Assembly: GCF_019645815.1 (NCBI RefSeq)
Contig: NZ_CP080997.1
Span: forward strand, 806,001-870,000
Origin: Mycolicibacter heraklionensis
Lineage (GTDB): Bacteria > Actinomycetota > Actinomycetes > Mycobacteriales > Mycobacteriaceae
Direction: 5' to 3'
DNA: 64,000 bases
Part shown: piece by piece, positions 18,868 through 29,243 of the stretch
Position numbering within the stretch: position 1 is the stretch's first letter
How the letters are laid out: every line of letters starts with the position of its first letter
Notes under the pieces: generated by a model
Databases searched by the model: none
Seen by the model: only the letters and a program-made list of their open reading frames with translations
Told to the model about the DNA's origin: nothing
Position numbers and translations under genes: made by a program

Positions 18868-19463
18868 GCAGAGTCGACGCTGCCGTCCACCGGGCGCTCG
18901 ATGACCGCCAGCAGCAGGCCACCGCCGAAGTGGAGCGCATCCTCGCGGCGGCCGTCACGGTGCTGGAACGGGTCGCGCCCGAGGAGCCTCGGGTCAGCGA
19001 CATCGTCGCCGAAGCCGGATCATCGAATAAGGCGTTCTACCGCTATTTCGCCGGTAAGGAGGAACTTTTCCAGGCGGTGATGGAACGCGGCGTCGCGATC
19101 GTCGTGTCGTATCTGCGCCACCAGTTGGCCAAGGAGTCGACGCCCGCCGGCCAGGTGGCTGCCTGGATACGAGGTACGGTGGCGCAGGTGTCCGATCCCC
19201 ACCTGTTGAGCCTGAGCCGCGCGGCCAGCACCCAACTGACGGCCGCCGGGGTCTCCGACGACGAGATCCTGCGGCCACTGCGCGATTTGCTTACCCAACC
19301 TGTCGCGGCGCTCGGCGGCCGTAACCCTCGCCGGGACGCCGACATGGTCTTCACCTGCACGCTGGCCACCATGCGCTGCTACTTGGGCGGCACCGCCCAG
19401 CCCAAGCGCGCCGATGTGGATCACCTGGTGTCGTTCTGTCTTCGTGGGCTGGGGGCGGCCTGA
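18864..19463 (+). CDS. TetR-family regulator
   Basis: 199 residues. N-terminal helix-turn-helix (VERILAAAVTVLER, RVSDIVAEAGSSNKAFYRYFAGKEEL) and a C-terminal helical ligand domain. Its start overlaps the stop of the dehydrogenase, and its stop overlaps the oxidoreductase start, so it is embedded in the operon. It is a candidate for binding the GAGAA-N5-TTCTC dyad at 15703, but this is inference only. Confidence 0.83.
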   Translation: MSRVDAAVHRALDDRQQQATAEVERILAAAVTVLERVAPEEPRVSDIVAEAGSSNKAFYRYFAGKEELFQAVMERGVAIVVSYLRHQLAKESTPAGQVAAWIRGTVAQVSDPHLLSLSRAASTQLTAAGVSDDEILRPLRDLLTQPVAALGGRNPRRDADMVFTCTLATMRCYLGGTAQPKRADVDHLVSFCLRGLGAA

Positions 19464-20431
19464 TGCGCGCGATGGTCTGTGAGCACTACGGCCCGCCGGA
19501 AGATCTGGTGCTCAAGGAGCTGCCTGACCCCACGCCCAGCCCCGGCACGATGGTGGTGCGCGTGCGGGCCGCGGCGGTCAACTTCCCCGACGTGCTGTTG
19601 ATCGACGGCAAGTATCAGCTCAAGATCCCGGCACCGTTCACGCCCGGCAGCGAGCTGGCCGGTGATGTGATCGCGGTCGGTGACGGGGTGCCGTTCGCTG
19701 TCGGGGACCGGGTGGCCGGCGCGTCGTTCGTCGGCGGGTTCGCCGAGCAGGCGCTGGTGCCCGCCGCGGCGGTGACCGCCATTCCCGACGGCATCGATTA
19801 CGCGGCCGCGGCCGGGTTCGGTGTCACCTACCGGACCGCCTATCACGCACTGCGCTCGGTTGCCCAAGTGGCAGAAGGCGATTGGGTGGTGGTGCTGGGC
19901 GCCGCCGGCGGGGTCGGGCTGGCCGCCGTCGACCTGGCCGTGGCGATGGGCGCGAAAGTGCTTGCCGCGGCGTCCAGCCCGGAGAAGCTAGAGGTGTGTC
20001 GCCAGCGCGGTGCGGCCGCGACGGTCGACTACGACCGGGAGGACCTGAAGACGCGGATCCGCGAGATCACCGGCGACGGCGCGCAGGCCGTGCTCGACCC
20101 GGTCGGCGGTTCCTACGCCGAGCCGGCGTTGCGCAGCCTGGCCCGAGGCGGGCGGTTCATCACCTTGGGCTACGCCGCCGGTTCGATTCCGGCGATTCCG
20201 CTGAATTTGGTGATGCTCAAGGGCATCACGGTGCAGGGCATGGAGATCCGGACGTTCGCCACCGACTTTCCGGCGGAGAACGAGCGCGACCTCGCCGAAC
20301 TGAACCGGCTGTTCGCCGAGGGAAAGGTCAGCCCCTACATCGGCGCCCGCTTCCCGCTCGCCGAGACCGCAACCGCGCTGCGCTACGTCGCCGACCGCAA
20401 AGCGATCGGCAAGGTCATCATCGACGTCTGA
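19463..20431 (+). CDS. Zinc-independent quinone oxidoreductase-like MDR protein
   Basis: 322-residue medium-chain dehydrogenase/reductase of the QOR type: N-terminal GroES-like domain (AAAVNFPDVLLIDGKYQ, PGSELAGDV), NADPH-binding LGAAGGVGLAAVDLA at about 145-160, and no structural zinc cysteines. Probably an NADPH-dependent reductase of an enone or enoyl thioester. Coupled to the TetR gene by a TGATG overlap. Its end overlaps the convergent lipocalin-like gene by 14 bases. Confidence 0.85.
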   Translation: MRAMVCEHYGPPEDLVLKELPDPTPSPGTMVVRVRAAAVNFPDVLLIDGKYQLKIPAPFTPGSELAGDVIAVGDGVPFAVGDRVAGASFVGGFAEQALVPAAAVTAIPDGIDYAAAAGFGVTYRTAYHALRSVAQVAEGDWVVVLGAAGGVGLAAVDLAVAMGAKVLAAASSPEKLEVCRQRGAAATVDYDREDLKTRIREITGDGAQAVLDPVGGSYAEPALRSLARGGRFITLGYAAGSIPAIPLNLVMLKGITVQGMEIRTFATDFPAENERDLAELNRLFAEGKVSPYIGARFPLAETATALRYVADRKAIGKVIIDV

Positions 20432-20864
20432 CCCAGACCAAGGTGTTGAGCGTCGTCACACCGTCGTTGGTGGTCGTCGCCGACAGCGTCAGCCGGTCGC
20501 CGTCCACGCGTGCCTGCCGCAGCTGCGGGCTCGCCAGCAGCTCCGGCAGCATCGAGACGCTGACTTCGTGATGCACGGTCGCAGTGTCCTCATCGACGCG
20601 GAATCGGCCACCGTAGGCGATGTAGGCGGGCAGCACGGCGTCCGCGCTGCCGGTCAGTTGCGCCGACATATACCCGTCGGCGGTGTAGAGGATCAGACCC
20701 CGCGGCGCCGTGCCCAACGGGTGTGACACCGTGCCGGTGCCGGCGTCGACGGGCTCATGCCGCGGTCCCAGCTTCGCCTCTCCTGCGTCGAGCCTCGCTG
20801 AACCGCGGGACTCGAACGACGACAGCTCCCAGCCGCCCAGCAGCGCGTCACGCAAAGTGCCCAT
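20418..20864 (-). CDS. Lipocalin-like domain protein
   Basis: 148 residues. The pattern LLGGWELSSFES, GLILYTADGYMSAQLTG, YIAYGGRFRVDED, and a C-terminal beta strand resembles the lipocalin-like domain (allene-oxide-cyclase/AttH-type small barrel) found beside many catabolic genes. It may bind a small hydrophobic substrate; no catalytic residues can be named. Its ATG overlaps the stop of the upstream carboxyltransferase gene, so the two are translationally coupled. Confidence 0.65.
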   Translation of the reverse strand: MGTLRDALLGGWELSSFESRGSARLDAGEAKLGPRHEPVDAGTGTVSHPLGTAPRGLILYTADGYMSAQLTGSADAVLPAYIAYGGRFRVDEDTATVHHEVSVSMLPELLASPQLRQARVDGDRLTLSATTTNDGVTTLNTLVWVRRR

Positions 20865-22360
20865 CAGGGCATGATGACGGTTCGGCTCACCGGCTCCGCG
20901 GCGGCCTGGCGGCTGCGCAACCCGCGCTGCAGGGCCCCCAGCAGCGCGTCGCGGGTCTCCCGGGGGTCAATCAGCTCGTCGAACCCGAGCTGCTGCGCGG
21001 AGTGATACGACGCCTGCAGTTCGGTGTCGCGCAGCTTGGCGGCCAGATCCTCCCCGGCGTGCGTCGCCGAGCTGAGCGCGGCCGCACTCATCGCCCCCAT
21101 CGTCGCCCCGGGGTAGGCGAACGTCGCCACCTGGGAGTCGAACCCCAGCAGCGACATCACCATCGAGCCGAAGCCGTAGGCCTTGCGCAGCGTCAGGTGC
21201 AGCTTCACCGTGGTGGCCGCGGTCTGGGCGGCGAACATCCGGGCGCCGGCGCGCAACACCCCGGCACGCTCGGAGCGGCTACCGGGCAGCATGCCGGGGT
21301 TGTCGGCCAAGAACACGATCGGCAGGTGGAACGAATCGGCAACCATGATGAAGTGCGCCGCCTTGTCCGCGGCGTCGGTGTCGATCGAGCCGGCCAGTAC
21401 CTGCGGCTGGTTGGCCACCACCGCGACCGGGTGGCCGCCCAGATGGGCCAGCGCGCAGATGATCGCCCGACCGAACCGCGGCTGCACTTCGAACCAGTCG
21501 GGCCGGTCGAAGACGACGTCGAGCACCGAGCGCATGTCGTAGACCCGGCGGTTGTCCCGCGACACGATGTCGAGCAGCTCGGGAGTGGGCCGCGACTGTG
21601 CGGCCGGGTCCGGCGGCAGCGCCGTGGGGTAAGACCATGCGCTGGACGGGAAGTAGGACAGATACCGGCGGATGTCGTCGAGCACCGTCTCGTCGTCGGC
21701 GCCGAAGTTGTGCACCACACCGCTGTTCAACGCGACCTCGGGACCGCCCAGGTCCTCCTTGGAGATGTCTTCGCCGGTGGACTCTTTGACCACCGGGGGG
21801 CCGGCGGTGAAGATCGCGCCGTGCGGGCTCATGATCCGGAAGTCGCAGACCGGGCCGACCAGGGCGCCGTGTCCGGCCGAGGGACCCATTACCGCGGCGA
21901 CGGTCGGCACCTTGCCCGAGCACTGCGCCTGGGCCAGCAGGTCGGTCGGGGTACGGCCGTAATGCTCACCGGTGGGACGGAATCCGGCGCCCTCCAGCAG
22001 CATCACCAGCGGGATCTTGTCGCGCAGCGCCAGTTCGGCGATCCGGTAGCGCTTGGCGTTGCCGCCGGGCCCGATGCTGCCGGCCAGGGTGGTGAAATCC
22101 TCCGCACCCACCATCACCGGGGAGCCGTTGATCAGACCCGAGCCGACCACGATGCCGTCGGCGGCGATCTGCCCGCCGACCATGGTGCCCAGTTCGCGGA
22201 AGCTGCCCGGGTCCAGCAGGTGCCCGATTCGGGCCCGCGCATCGAGCTTGCCCTTGCCACGGTGTTTGGCCACCCGCTCGGTGCCGCCCATGGCCCACGT
22301 GTGCTGCCGCCGCCGGTCCAGATCCTCCAGCGTTTCCTGCCAGTCCTGGGCGTTCGTCAT
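20864..22360 (-). CDS. Acyl-CoA carboxylase beta (carboxyltransferase) subunit
   Basis: 498-residue carboxyltransferase. The N-terminal half carries the acyl-CoA/biotin site region (RIGHLLDPGSFRELG, GPSAGHGALVGPVCDF), and the C-terminal half the second CT domain (PIVFLADNPGMLPGSRSERAG, VMSLLGFDSQVATFAYPGATMG). Such subunits need a biotinylated alpha subunit (AccA-type); none is encoded in the window, so it must recruit one from elsewhere or have another role. It is divergent from the second APH-type kinase gene. Confidence 0.85.
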   Translation of the reverse strand: MTNAQDWQETLEDLDRRRQHTWAMGGTERVAKHRGKGKLDARARIGHLLDPGSFRELGTMVGGQIAADGIVVGSGLINGSPVMVGAEDFTTLAGSIGPGGNAKRYRIAELALRDKIPLVMLLEGAGFRPTGEHYGRTPTDLLAQAQCSGKVPTVAAVMGPSAGHGALVGPVCDFRIMSPHGAIFTAGPPVVKESTGEDISKEDLGGPEVALNSGVVHNFGADDETVLDDIRRYLSYFPSSAWSYPTALPPDPAAQSRPTPELLDIVSRDNRRVYDMRSVLDVVFDRPDWFEVQPRFGRAIICALAHLGGHPVAVVANQPQVLAGSIDTDAADKAAHFIMVADSFHLPIVFLADNPGMLPGSRSERAGVLRAGARMFAAQTAATTVKLHLTLRKAYGFGSMVMSLLGFDSQVATFAYPGATMGAMSAAALSSATHAGEDLAAKLRDTELQASYHSAQQLGFDELIDPRETRDALLGALQRGLRSRQAAAEPVSRTVIMP

Positions 22361-22403
22361 CTGCGGGGTCCTCTTTCGTTGACCATACTGAAATTCTTAC
22401 TGT

Positions 22404-22432
22404 AGCGTCTTCCAGCATGGCTGGAAGCCGCT
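22404..22432. promoter_or_regulatory. Dyad in divergent promoter region
   Basis: CTTCCAGC (22409-22416) and GCTGGAAG (22420-22427) form a perfect 8-bp inverted repeat around ATG, extended by four more pairs after one mismatch (22404-22407 with 22429-22432). It lies between the carboxyltransferase operon and the second kinase gene, a good position for an operator controlling both. Confidence 0.55.
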
Positions 22433-22480
22433 GCCCGTGCGGGTTTTGAGTATGAGTTCCCTTGCGCCGGAGTGCGACCG

Positions 22481-23569
22481 ATGACTTCCGTGCGACAGAT
22501 ACCGCGTCACCCGCACGACGTGACCAGCCAGTGGCTGTCGGCGGTGTTGAGCGCCCGGGGCGAACCGGTCGAGGTGGCCTCGGTCGACGTCGTCCCGGTC
22601 GGCACCGGCCAGACCGGGGCCACGTATCGGGTGGCGGCCCGCTACGCCGACAACCCGGCCGACCTGCCGGCCAGCTTCGTGATCAAGCTGCCGGCAGGCG
22701 AGGACGCCGTCCGCGATCGCGTCGTCCTGGGCTATCGCAGTGAGTGCGCCTTCTATCGCGACGTCGCCGACGGCGTCAAGATTCCGATACCGCAGTGCTT
22801 CCACTGCGAAATCACTGATGACGCAACCGAGTACGCACTGCTGCTCTCCGATCGGGCGCCCGCGGTCCAGGGTGATCAGATCGCGGGTTGCGGTGAACGC
22901 CAGGCCCGGTTGGCGGTGACCGCACTGGCCGGGCTGCACGCGCCCACTTGGTGCGACCAACGATGGCTGACCTTTCCCGGCCTGGCCATGACCCAGCTGG
23001 ACGAGGCCGGCGCCAAGGGCATGGGTGACATCGCCCGGATGTGCGCCGGGGCATGCGTTGAGCGTCTCGGCGCCCAACTCGGTGACGCGGACTGCGCGAC
23101 GTTGACCGCTGCGCTGGACCTCATCACCCCGTGGGTGTCGGCGCCGCTGGGCCGGTTCGCGTTGATCCATGGCGACTACCGGCTGGACAACATGCTGTTC
23201 AGTCCCGACGGGGACCAGATTTGGGTGGTCGACTGGCAGACGCTGGGTGTTGGGCTGCCGGCCCGGGACCTGGCGTTCTTCACCGGCACCAGCTTGGCGT
23301 CCGAGCTGCGCAGAGAGATCGAAGCTGACCTGGTCACCGACTATCACCGCGCGCTGCTGGGCCACGGCGTCACCGATTACGACCGAGAAACCTGTTGGCA
23401 GGACTACCGGTTCGGCGCGCTGCAGGTGCCGCTGATCTGCGCGCTCGGGCTGGTGTTCGCGACCGACACGGACCGCGGCGACGACATGTTCGTCACGATG
23501 CTGCAGCGCGGCTGCCAGGCCATCCGCGATCTGGGCACGCTGGAGCTGGTCGGCGAGCTGGCCGGCTGA
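22481..23569 (+). CDS. APH-type phosphotransferase (second)
   Basis: 362-residue kinase-fold protein of the aminoglycoside phosphotransferase / ecdysteroid-kinase-like group. The catalytic loop LIHGDYRLDNMLF and the DWQTLGVGLPARDLAFF metal site are intact. The N-terminal region GTGQTGATYRVAARY serves as the nucleotide loop. A small-molecule or hydroxyacyl substrate is more likely than an antibiotic, given the crotonase gene downstream. ATG 22481 with GGAG about ten bases upstream; GTG 22472 is the alternative. Confidence 0.78.
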   Translation: MTSVRQIPRHPHDVTSQWLSAVLSARGEPVEVASVDVVPVGTGQTGATYRVAARYADNPADLPASFVIKLPAGEDAVRDRVVLGYRSECAFYRDVADGVKIPIPQCFHCEITDDATEYALLLSDRAPAVQGDQIAGCGERQARLAVTALAGLHAPTWCDQRWLTFPGLAMTQLDEAGAKGMGDIARMCAGACVERLGAQLGDADCATLTAALDLITPWVSAPLGRFALIHGDYRLDNMLFSPDGDQIWVVDWQTLGVGLPARDLAFFTGTSLASELRREIEADLVTDYHRALLGHGVTDYDRETCWQDYRFGALQVPLICALGLVFATDTDRGDDMFVTMLQRGCQAIRDLGTLELVGELAG

Positions 23570-23607
23570 GCCCGCGTACACGCCGAAGAAGGAGAGGTCG
23601 GGGTCTG

Positions 23608-24432
23608 ATGGATGCTCAATCGCAGGGGCCGCGCCCGCCCGAGGGGGACTGGCTGGGAACGCCGTACCTGTCGTTTCGGCGGGAGGGGCCGATCGCGGTC
23701 TGCACCCTGGATCGCCCCGAAGCCCGCAATGCGATGACGCCGGCCATGTACTTCGGCCTGCGGTATGCGGTGGGCCGGGTCAATCAGGATCCGGAGCTGG
23801 CCGGGCTGTTGATCACCGGCACCGCAGACGTATTCGCCCCCGGCGGGGACATGGGCGGTGGCGGGGCGGACGACTGGCTCACGTTCGGGGCCGCGCTGGG
23901 CATGGACATCACCCCGTTCGACACCCTGCGCAGTTCGGTCAAGCCGGTGGTCTCCGCGGTCAACGGGCTGTGCCAGGGCGGTGGGCTGCAGATCGCGCTC
24001 TGCAGTGACATGGCCGTGGTCAGCGACCGCGCTACCTTCCGGGTGCCCGAGCTGTTCCGCGGCATCGCCGACACCTACTACAGCCAGATGCTGGCGCGAG
24101 TGATCGGACCGGTCCGAACCCGCGACCTGATGTTCACCGGCCGCACCTTCGGTGCGCAGGAAGCCCTCGACTGGGGCATGGTGGCACGTGTGGTGCCGCA
24201 CGAGGAACTGGCCGACGCCGCACGCGACGTGCTGGCGCAGTGCTGCCGCACCGCGCCGGCCGCGCGTGCCGTGGTGAAGGCCAGCCTGGACTCCTACCTC
24301 GGCCTGTTCGACCGGATCGGGATGAACACGAGTTTGGGTGCGCCGGAGGCCGTCGAAGGGTTCCGTGCCTTCAAAGAGCGCAGGTCACCGGCGTGGGTGC
24401 ATCCCGACCTGCGGGTCGACGGCCGGCTTTGA
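23608..24432 (+). CDS. Enoyl-CoA hydratase/isomerase family protein
   Basis: 274-residue crotonase. Oxyanion-hole regions FAPGGDMGGG and GLCQGGGLQIALCSD; the C-terminal part includes FKERRSPAWVHPD. The expected glutamate-bearing loop reads FRVPELFRGIADTYYSQM, so a single Glu is kept and the GAGG segment is lost. AAGGAGAGG lies 9-13 bases upstream of ATG 23608. It follows the second kinase gene by 38 bases and is probably co-transcribed. Confidence 0.85.
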   Translation: MDAQSQGPRPPEGDWLGTPYLSFRREGPIAVCTLDRPEARNAMTPAMYFGLRYAVGRVNQDPELAGLLITGTADVFAPGGDMGGGGADDWLTFGAALGMDITPFDTLRSSVKPVVSAVNGLCQGGGLQIALCSDMAVVSDRATFRVPELFRGIADTYYSQMLARVIGPVRTRDLMFTGRTFGAQEALDWGMVARVVPHEELADAARDVLAQCCRTAPAARAVVKASLDSYLGLFDRIGMNTSLGAPEAVEGFRAFKERRSPAWVHPDLRVDGRL

Positions 24433-24509
24433 AGACGGCACTTTGGGGCGTTTGCGCCAGATGAGAATGAGTGTGCACAAAAATCAGAATCGAGTATCGC
24501 AGAATTCAC

Positions 24510-24525
24510 GAATCGGATAAGATTC
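24510..24525 (+). promoter_or_regulatory. yrbE promoter with overlapping dyad
   Basis: GAATC-GGATAA-GATTC is an inverted repeat that covers the -10-like TAAGAT (24518-24523). A GAGAATG half-site, matching the shared motif, lies further upstream at 24463-24469. The GGGAGGAG ribosome site precedes the ATG at 24557. Confidence 0.5.
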
Positions 24526-24556
24526 ACGCGCACTGTCTCGGGAGGAGCCTGTCTTT

Positions 24557-25363
24557 ATGGGGATGAAGGACCTGATCCGCTGGTCCCCGGAATCGGCGAG
24601 GGTTCGTCTGGCGGGGCCGATGGAGGCGGTCGGCGGGCTTTTCGCCATGTCGGTGGACGCCGTCAGGTTCTTGTTCAAACGTCCGTTCCAGGCCCGGGAA
24701 TTCATCGAGCAGTCCTGGTTCGTCGCGCGCGTCTCGCTTGCGCCGACGTTGCTGGTGGCCATTCCGTTCACGGTCCTGGTCAGCTTCATCCTCAACATCC
24801 TGCTGCGCGAGCTCGGTGCGGCGGACCTGTCCGGTGCCGGCGCGGCGTTCGGCGCGGTCACCCAGGTCGGTCCGATGGTGACGGTGTTGATCGTGGCGGG
24901 GGCCGGTGCCACCGCGATGTGTGCTGACCTGGGGTCGCGCACGATTCGCGAAGAGATCGACGCCATGGAGGTCTTGGGCATCAACCCGGTGCAACGGCTG
25001 GTGACACCGCGGATGCTCGCCGCCGGGCTGGTGGCGCTGCTGCTCAACAGCCTCGTGGTGATCATCGGCATCCTTGGTGGCTACGTCTTCTCGGTCTTCG
25101 TGCAAGACGTCAACCCGGGCGCGTTCGCGGCCGGGATCACCCTGCTGACCGGAGTTCCCGAGCTGGTCATCTCCTGCGTCAAGGCAGCGCTGTTCGGGCT
25201 GATCGCCGGAATGGTCGCCTGCTACCGCGGCTTGACGATCTCCGGCGGCGGCGCCAAAGCCGTCGGCAACGCGGTGAACGAAACCGTGGTGTACGCCTTC
25301 ATGTCCCTGTTCGTGGTCAACGTGGTGGTCACCGCGATCGGCATCAAGATGACGGCGCGCTGA
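24557..25363 (+). CDS. YrbE/MlaE-family permease, A subunit
   Basis: 268-residue integral membrane protein of the MlaE permease family. Several hydrophobic helices and the conserved IREEIDAMEVLGINPVQRLV loop, which contacts the ATPase, are present. In mycobacteria YrbEA/YrbEB pairs open mce operons and form the membrane part of Mce lipid importers using a shared MceG ATPase. Here no mce genes follow, so this pair is an orphan. The partner gene starts three bases after the stop. Confidence 0.92.
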   Translation: MGMKDLIRWSPESARVRLAGPMEAVGGLFAMSVDAVRFLFKRPFQAREFIEQSWFVARVSLAPTLLVAIPFTVLVSFILNILLRELGAADLSGAGAAFGAVTQVGPMVTVLIVAGAGATAMCADLGSRTIREEIDAMEVLGINPVQRLVTPRMLAAGLVALLLNSLVVIIGILGGYVFSVFVQDVNPGAFAAGITLLTGVPELVISCVKAALFGLIAGMVACYRGLTISGGGAKAVGNAVNETVVYAFMSLFVVNVVVTAIGIKMTAR

Positions 25364-25366
25364 GCC

Positions 25367-26221
25367 GTGGCGCTTCGTGCTCTGGCGGCGGTCTATCCGG
25401 GTGTCACCCGGCAGCTCCGGCGACCGATCGCCGCGATGGGGCGCATCGGCGACCACACGCTGTTCTACGGCAAGGCGATCGCCACCACACCGTTCGCGTT
25501 CGCCCACTACCGTCGCGAGGTCATCCGGCTGATCGCCGAAATCAGCATGGGCACCGGCACCCTGGCGATGATCGGCGGCACGGTGGTGATCGTCGGCTTC
25601 CTGACCCTGGCGGCCGGCGGCACCCTGGCGGTGCAGGGATACAGCTCGCTGGGCAACATCGGCATCGAGGCCCTGACCGGATTCCTGGCGGCATTCATCA
25701 ACGTGCGCATCTCGGCCCCGGTGGTCGCGGGGATCGGCCTGGCCGCCACCTTCGGCGCCGGGGTCACCGCGCAGCTGGGGGCCATGCGGATCAACGAGGA
25801 GATCGACGCGCTGGAATCGATGGCCATCCGCCCGATCGCCTACCTGGTCAGCACCCGCATCGTCGCCGGGCTGGTCGCGATCGTTCCGCTGTATGCCATC
25901 GCGGTGATCCTGTCGTTCGTGGCCAGTCGCTTCACCACGGTGTTCTTGTTCGGTCAGTCGGCCGGCCTCTACGACCACTATTTCCGCACGTTCCTCAACC
26001 CCATCGACCTGTTGTGGTCGTTCCTGCAGGCCTTCTTGATGGCGATCACCATCTTGTTGATCCATACCTATTTCGGCTATTTCGCCGCCGGTGGTCCGGC
26101 CGGGGTCGGCGTCGCGGTGGGCAACGCGGTGCGGACCTCGCTGATCGTCGTCGTCTCGGTGACGCTGTTGGTCTCACTGTCGGTCTACGGGGCCAGCGGC
26201 AACTTCAACCTGGCCGGGTAG
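25367..26221 (+). CDS. YrbE/MlaE-family permease, B subunit
   Basis: 284-residue partner of the preceding permease. It has the MlaE signature MRINEEIDALESMAIRPIAYLVSTR and about five to six hydrophobic segments. GTG start at 25367. Expected to pair with YrbEA in the inner membrane to move a lipid or sterol-like molecule, energised by an MceG-type ATPase encoded elsewhere. The next genes encode a B12 mutase rather than MceA-F. Confidence 0.92.
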   Translation: MALRALAAVYPGVTRQLRRPIAAMGRIGDHTLFYGKAIATTPFAFAHYRREVIRLIAEISMGTGTLAMIGGTVVIVGFLTLAAGGTLAVQGYSSLGNIGIEALTGFLAAFINVRISAPVVAGIGLAATFGAGVTAQLGAMRINEEIDALESMAIRPIAYLVSTRIVAGLVAIVPLYAIAVILSFVASRFTTVFLFGQSAGLYDHYFRTFLNPIDLLWSFLQAFLMAITILLIHTYFGYFAAGGPAGVGVAVGNAVRTSLIVVVSVTLLVSLSVYGASGNFNLAG

Positions 26222-26250
26222 CTACCGGCATTCGCGCACGTCGCGGTAGT

Positions 26251-26291
26251 GGTATTGGCATTCTCATTTTTTGCAAGTACCGTATCCATCG
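26251..26291 (+). promoter_or_regulatory. Mutase operon promoter, leaderless, with half-site
   Basis: A -10-like TACCGT (26278-26283) stands eight bases before the ATG, so the transcript may be leaderless. CATTCTC at 26259-26265 is the inverse of GAGAATG, a half-site of the shared 15-bp motif, in the -35 region. Confidence 0.45.
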
Positions 26292-27868
<1,577 letters not shown>

Positions 27869-27869
<1 letters not shown>

Positions 27870-28288
27870 TGACTTCTCCATTGACTTCCCCCGTACGGGT
27901 CCTGGTTGCCAAGCCCGGTCTGGACGGCCACGATCGGGGGGCCAAGATCGTCGCCCGCACCCTGCGGGACGCCGGGTTCGAGGTCATCTACACCGGCATC
28001 CGGCAACGCGTCGAGGACATCGTCGCCACCGCCCTGCAGGAGGACGTGGCGGTGGTGGGCTTGAGCATCCTCTCCGGTGCGCATGTGGCGCTGACCGGTC
28101 GCATCGTCGAGGCGCTGCGAGCCGCCGACGGTGGCGACATCGCGGTCGTTGTCGGCGGCACCATCCCACAGGGCGATGTGCCCAAACTGCTGGCCGCCGG
28201 GGCTACGGCGGTCTTTCCCACCGGAACCACACTGGACGATCTGGTGACCGGGGTCCGGCAGGTGGTCGAGAAGGCGGGGGCACACTGA
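27869..28288 (+). CDS. B12-binding small subunit of acyl-CoA mutase
   Basis: 139-residue cobalamin-binding domain. The base-off/His-on motif D-G-H-D-R-G in KPGLDGHDRGAK, the SIL segment in VVGLSILSGAH and the GG in VVGGTIP are present, so it should bind adenosylcobalamin. Its ATG overlaps the stop of the large subunit by one base. The split large/small layout is like isobutyryl- and 2-hydroxyisobutyryl-CoA mutases rather than the fused housekeeping MutB. Confidence 0.92.
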
Positions 28289-28289
28289 C

Positions 28290-29243
28290 ATGCGCCTTGG
28301 CGTGATGATCGGAGCCGAGCGCGGTGACATGTCGCGCAAGGTCAAGAAACTGATCTCCGATATCGAATGGGCCGACTCGGCGGGCCTGTCCACCGCGTGG
28401 ATGCCGCAGGTGCCCGACGACTTCGATCTGTTGACCATGGTGGCGTTGATGGCCTCGCACAGCACCCGGATCGAGCTCGGGACCGCCGTGGTGCCGCTGC
28501 AGGCCCAGCACCCGATTGCACTTGCCCGCCAAGCGCTTTCGGTGCACGCCATTTCGGGTGGGCGACTGGCGCTGGGCGTCGGGCCGTCGCACCACTGGAT
28601 CATCCGGGACATGCTCGGCCTGCCCTACGACAAACCCGCCGCCTACACCCGGGACTACCTGCAGGTGCTCAACGCCGCACTGTCGGGACCCGGCCCTGTT
28701 GACGTGGAGAACGACCACTTCACCGTGCACAACCCGACCGCGCTCAGCGCCGAGACCAAGATGCCGGTGCTGGTGGCCGCGCTCGGCCCGGTGATGCTGC
28801 AGATCGCCGGCGAGCACGCCGACGGCACGTCGCTGTGGATGGCCGACGAAAAGGCCATCGCCGAACATATCGCGCCCAAGATCAACAGGGCCGCGGCGCA
28901 AGCGGGCAGGCCCGCGCCGCGCATCGTCGCCGGCATCCCGGTCACGCTGTGCGCCAACTCCGAGATCGAAGCCGCCAAGGAGCGCGCCAACCGGATCTTG
29001 GCCGAGGCCGAGACCTCGCCCAACTACCAGCGCCTCCTCGACCGCGGTGAGGCCCGTAGTGTCGGCGACCTGTGCGCGGCCGGCGACGAAGAGTCGATCC
29101 TGAAGCGGTTCAAGCAGTTCGCCGACGCCGGGGTGACCGACCTGTCAGTGCGGCTGCTGCCGATCGGCGACACCCGCGACGAACTGGTCGCCTCCAAGTA
29201 CCGCACCCGCGAGGTGATCGCCGAACTCGCCAAGGCCGTCTAG
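28290..29243 (+). CDS. LLM-class (F420-type) oxidoreductase
   Basis: 317-residue luciferase-like TIM-barrel protein. Segments ADSAGLSTAWMPQ, ALMASHSTRIELGTAV, LSVHAISGGRLALGVG and AALGPVMLQIAGEHADGTSLWM are typical of F420-dependent mycobacterial enzymes. It starts two bases after the mutase small subunit stop, so it acts in the same pathway, perhaps on the rearranged acyl chain. Whether the cofactor is F420 or FMN cannot be decided from the sequence alone. Confidence 0.85.
   Translation: MRLGVMIGAERGDMSRKVKKLISDIEWADSAGLSTAWMPQVPDDFDLLTMVALMASHSTRIELGTAVVPLQAQHPIALARQALSVHAISGGRLALGVGPSHHWIIRDMLGLPYDKPAAYTRDYLQVLNAALSGPGPVDVENDHFTVHNPTALSAETKMPVLVAALGPVMLQIAGEHADGTSLWMADEKAIAEHIAPKINRAAAQAGRPAPRIVAGIPVTLCANSEIEAAKERANRILAEAETSPNYQRLLDRGEARSVGDLCAAGDEESILKRFKQFADAGVTDLSVRLLPIGDTRDELVASKYRTREVIAELAKAV

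Noticed and set aside
20723..22405. 560-codon plus-strand frame opposite the carboxyltransferase gene
   Set aside because: Antisense shadow of a clear acyl-CoA carboxylase subunit; Arg/Gly/His-rich without motifs.
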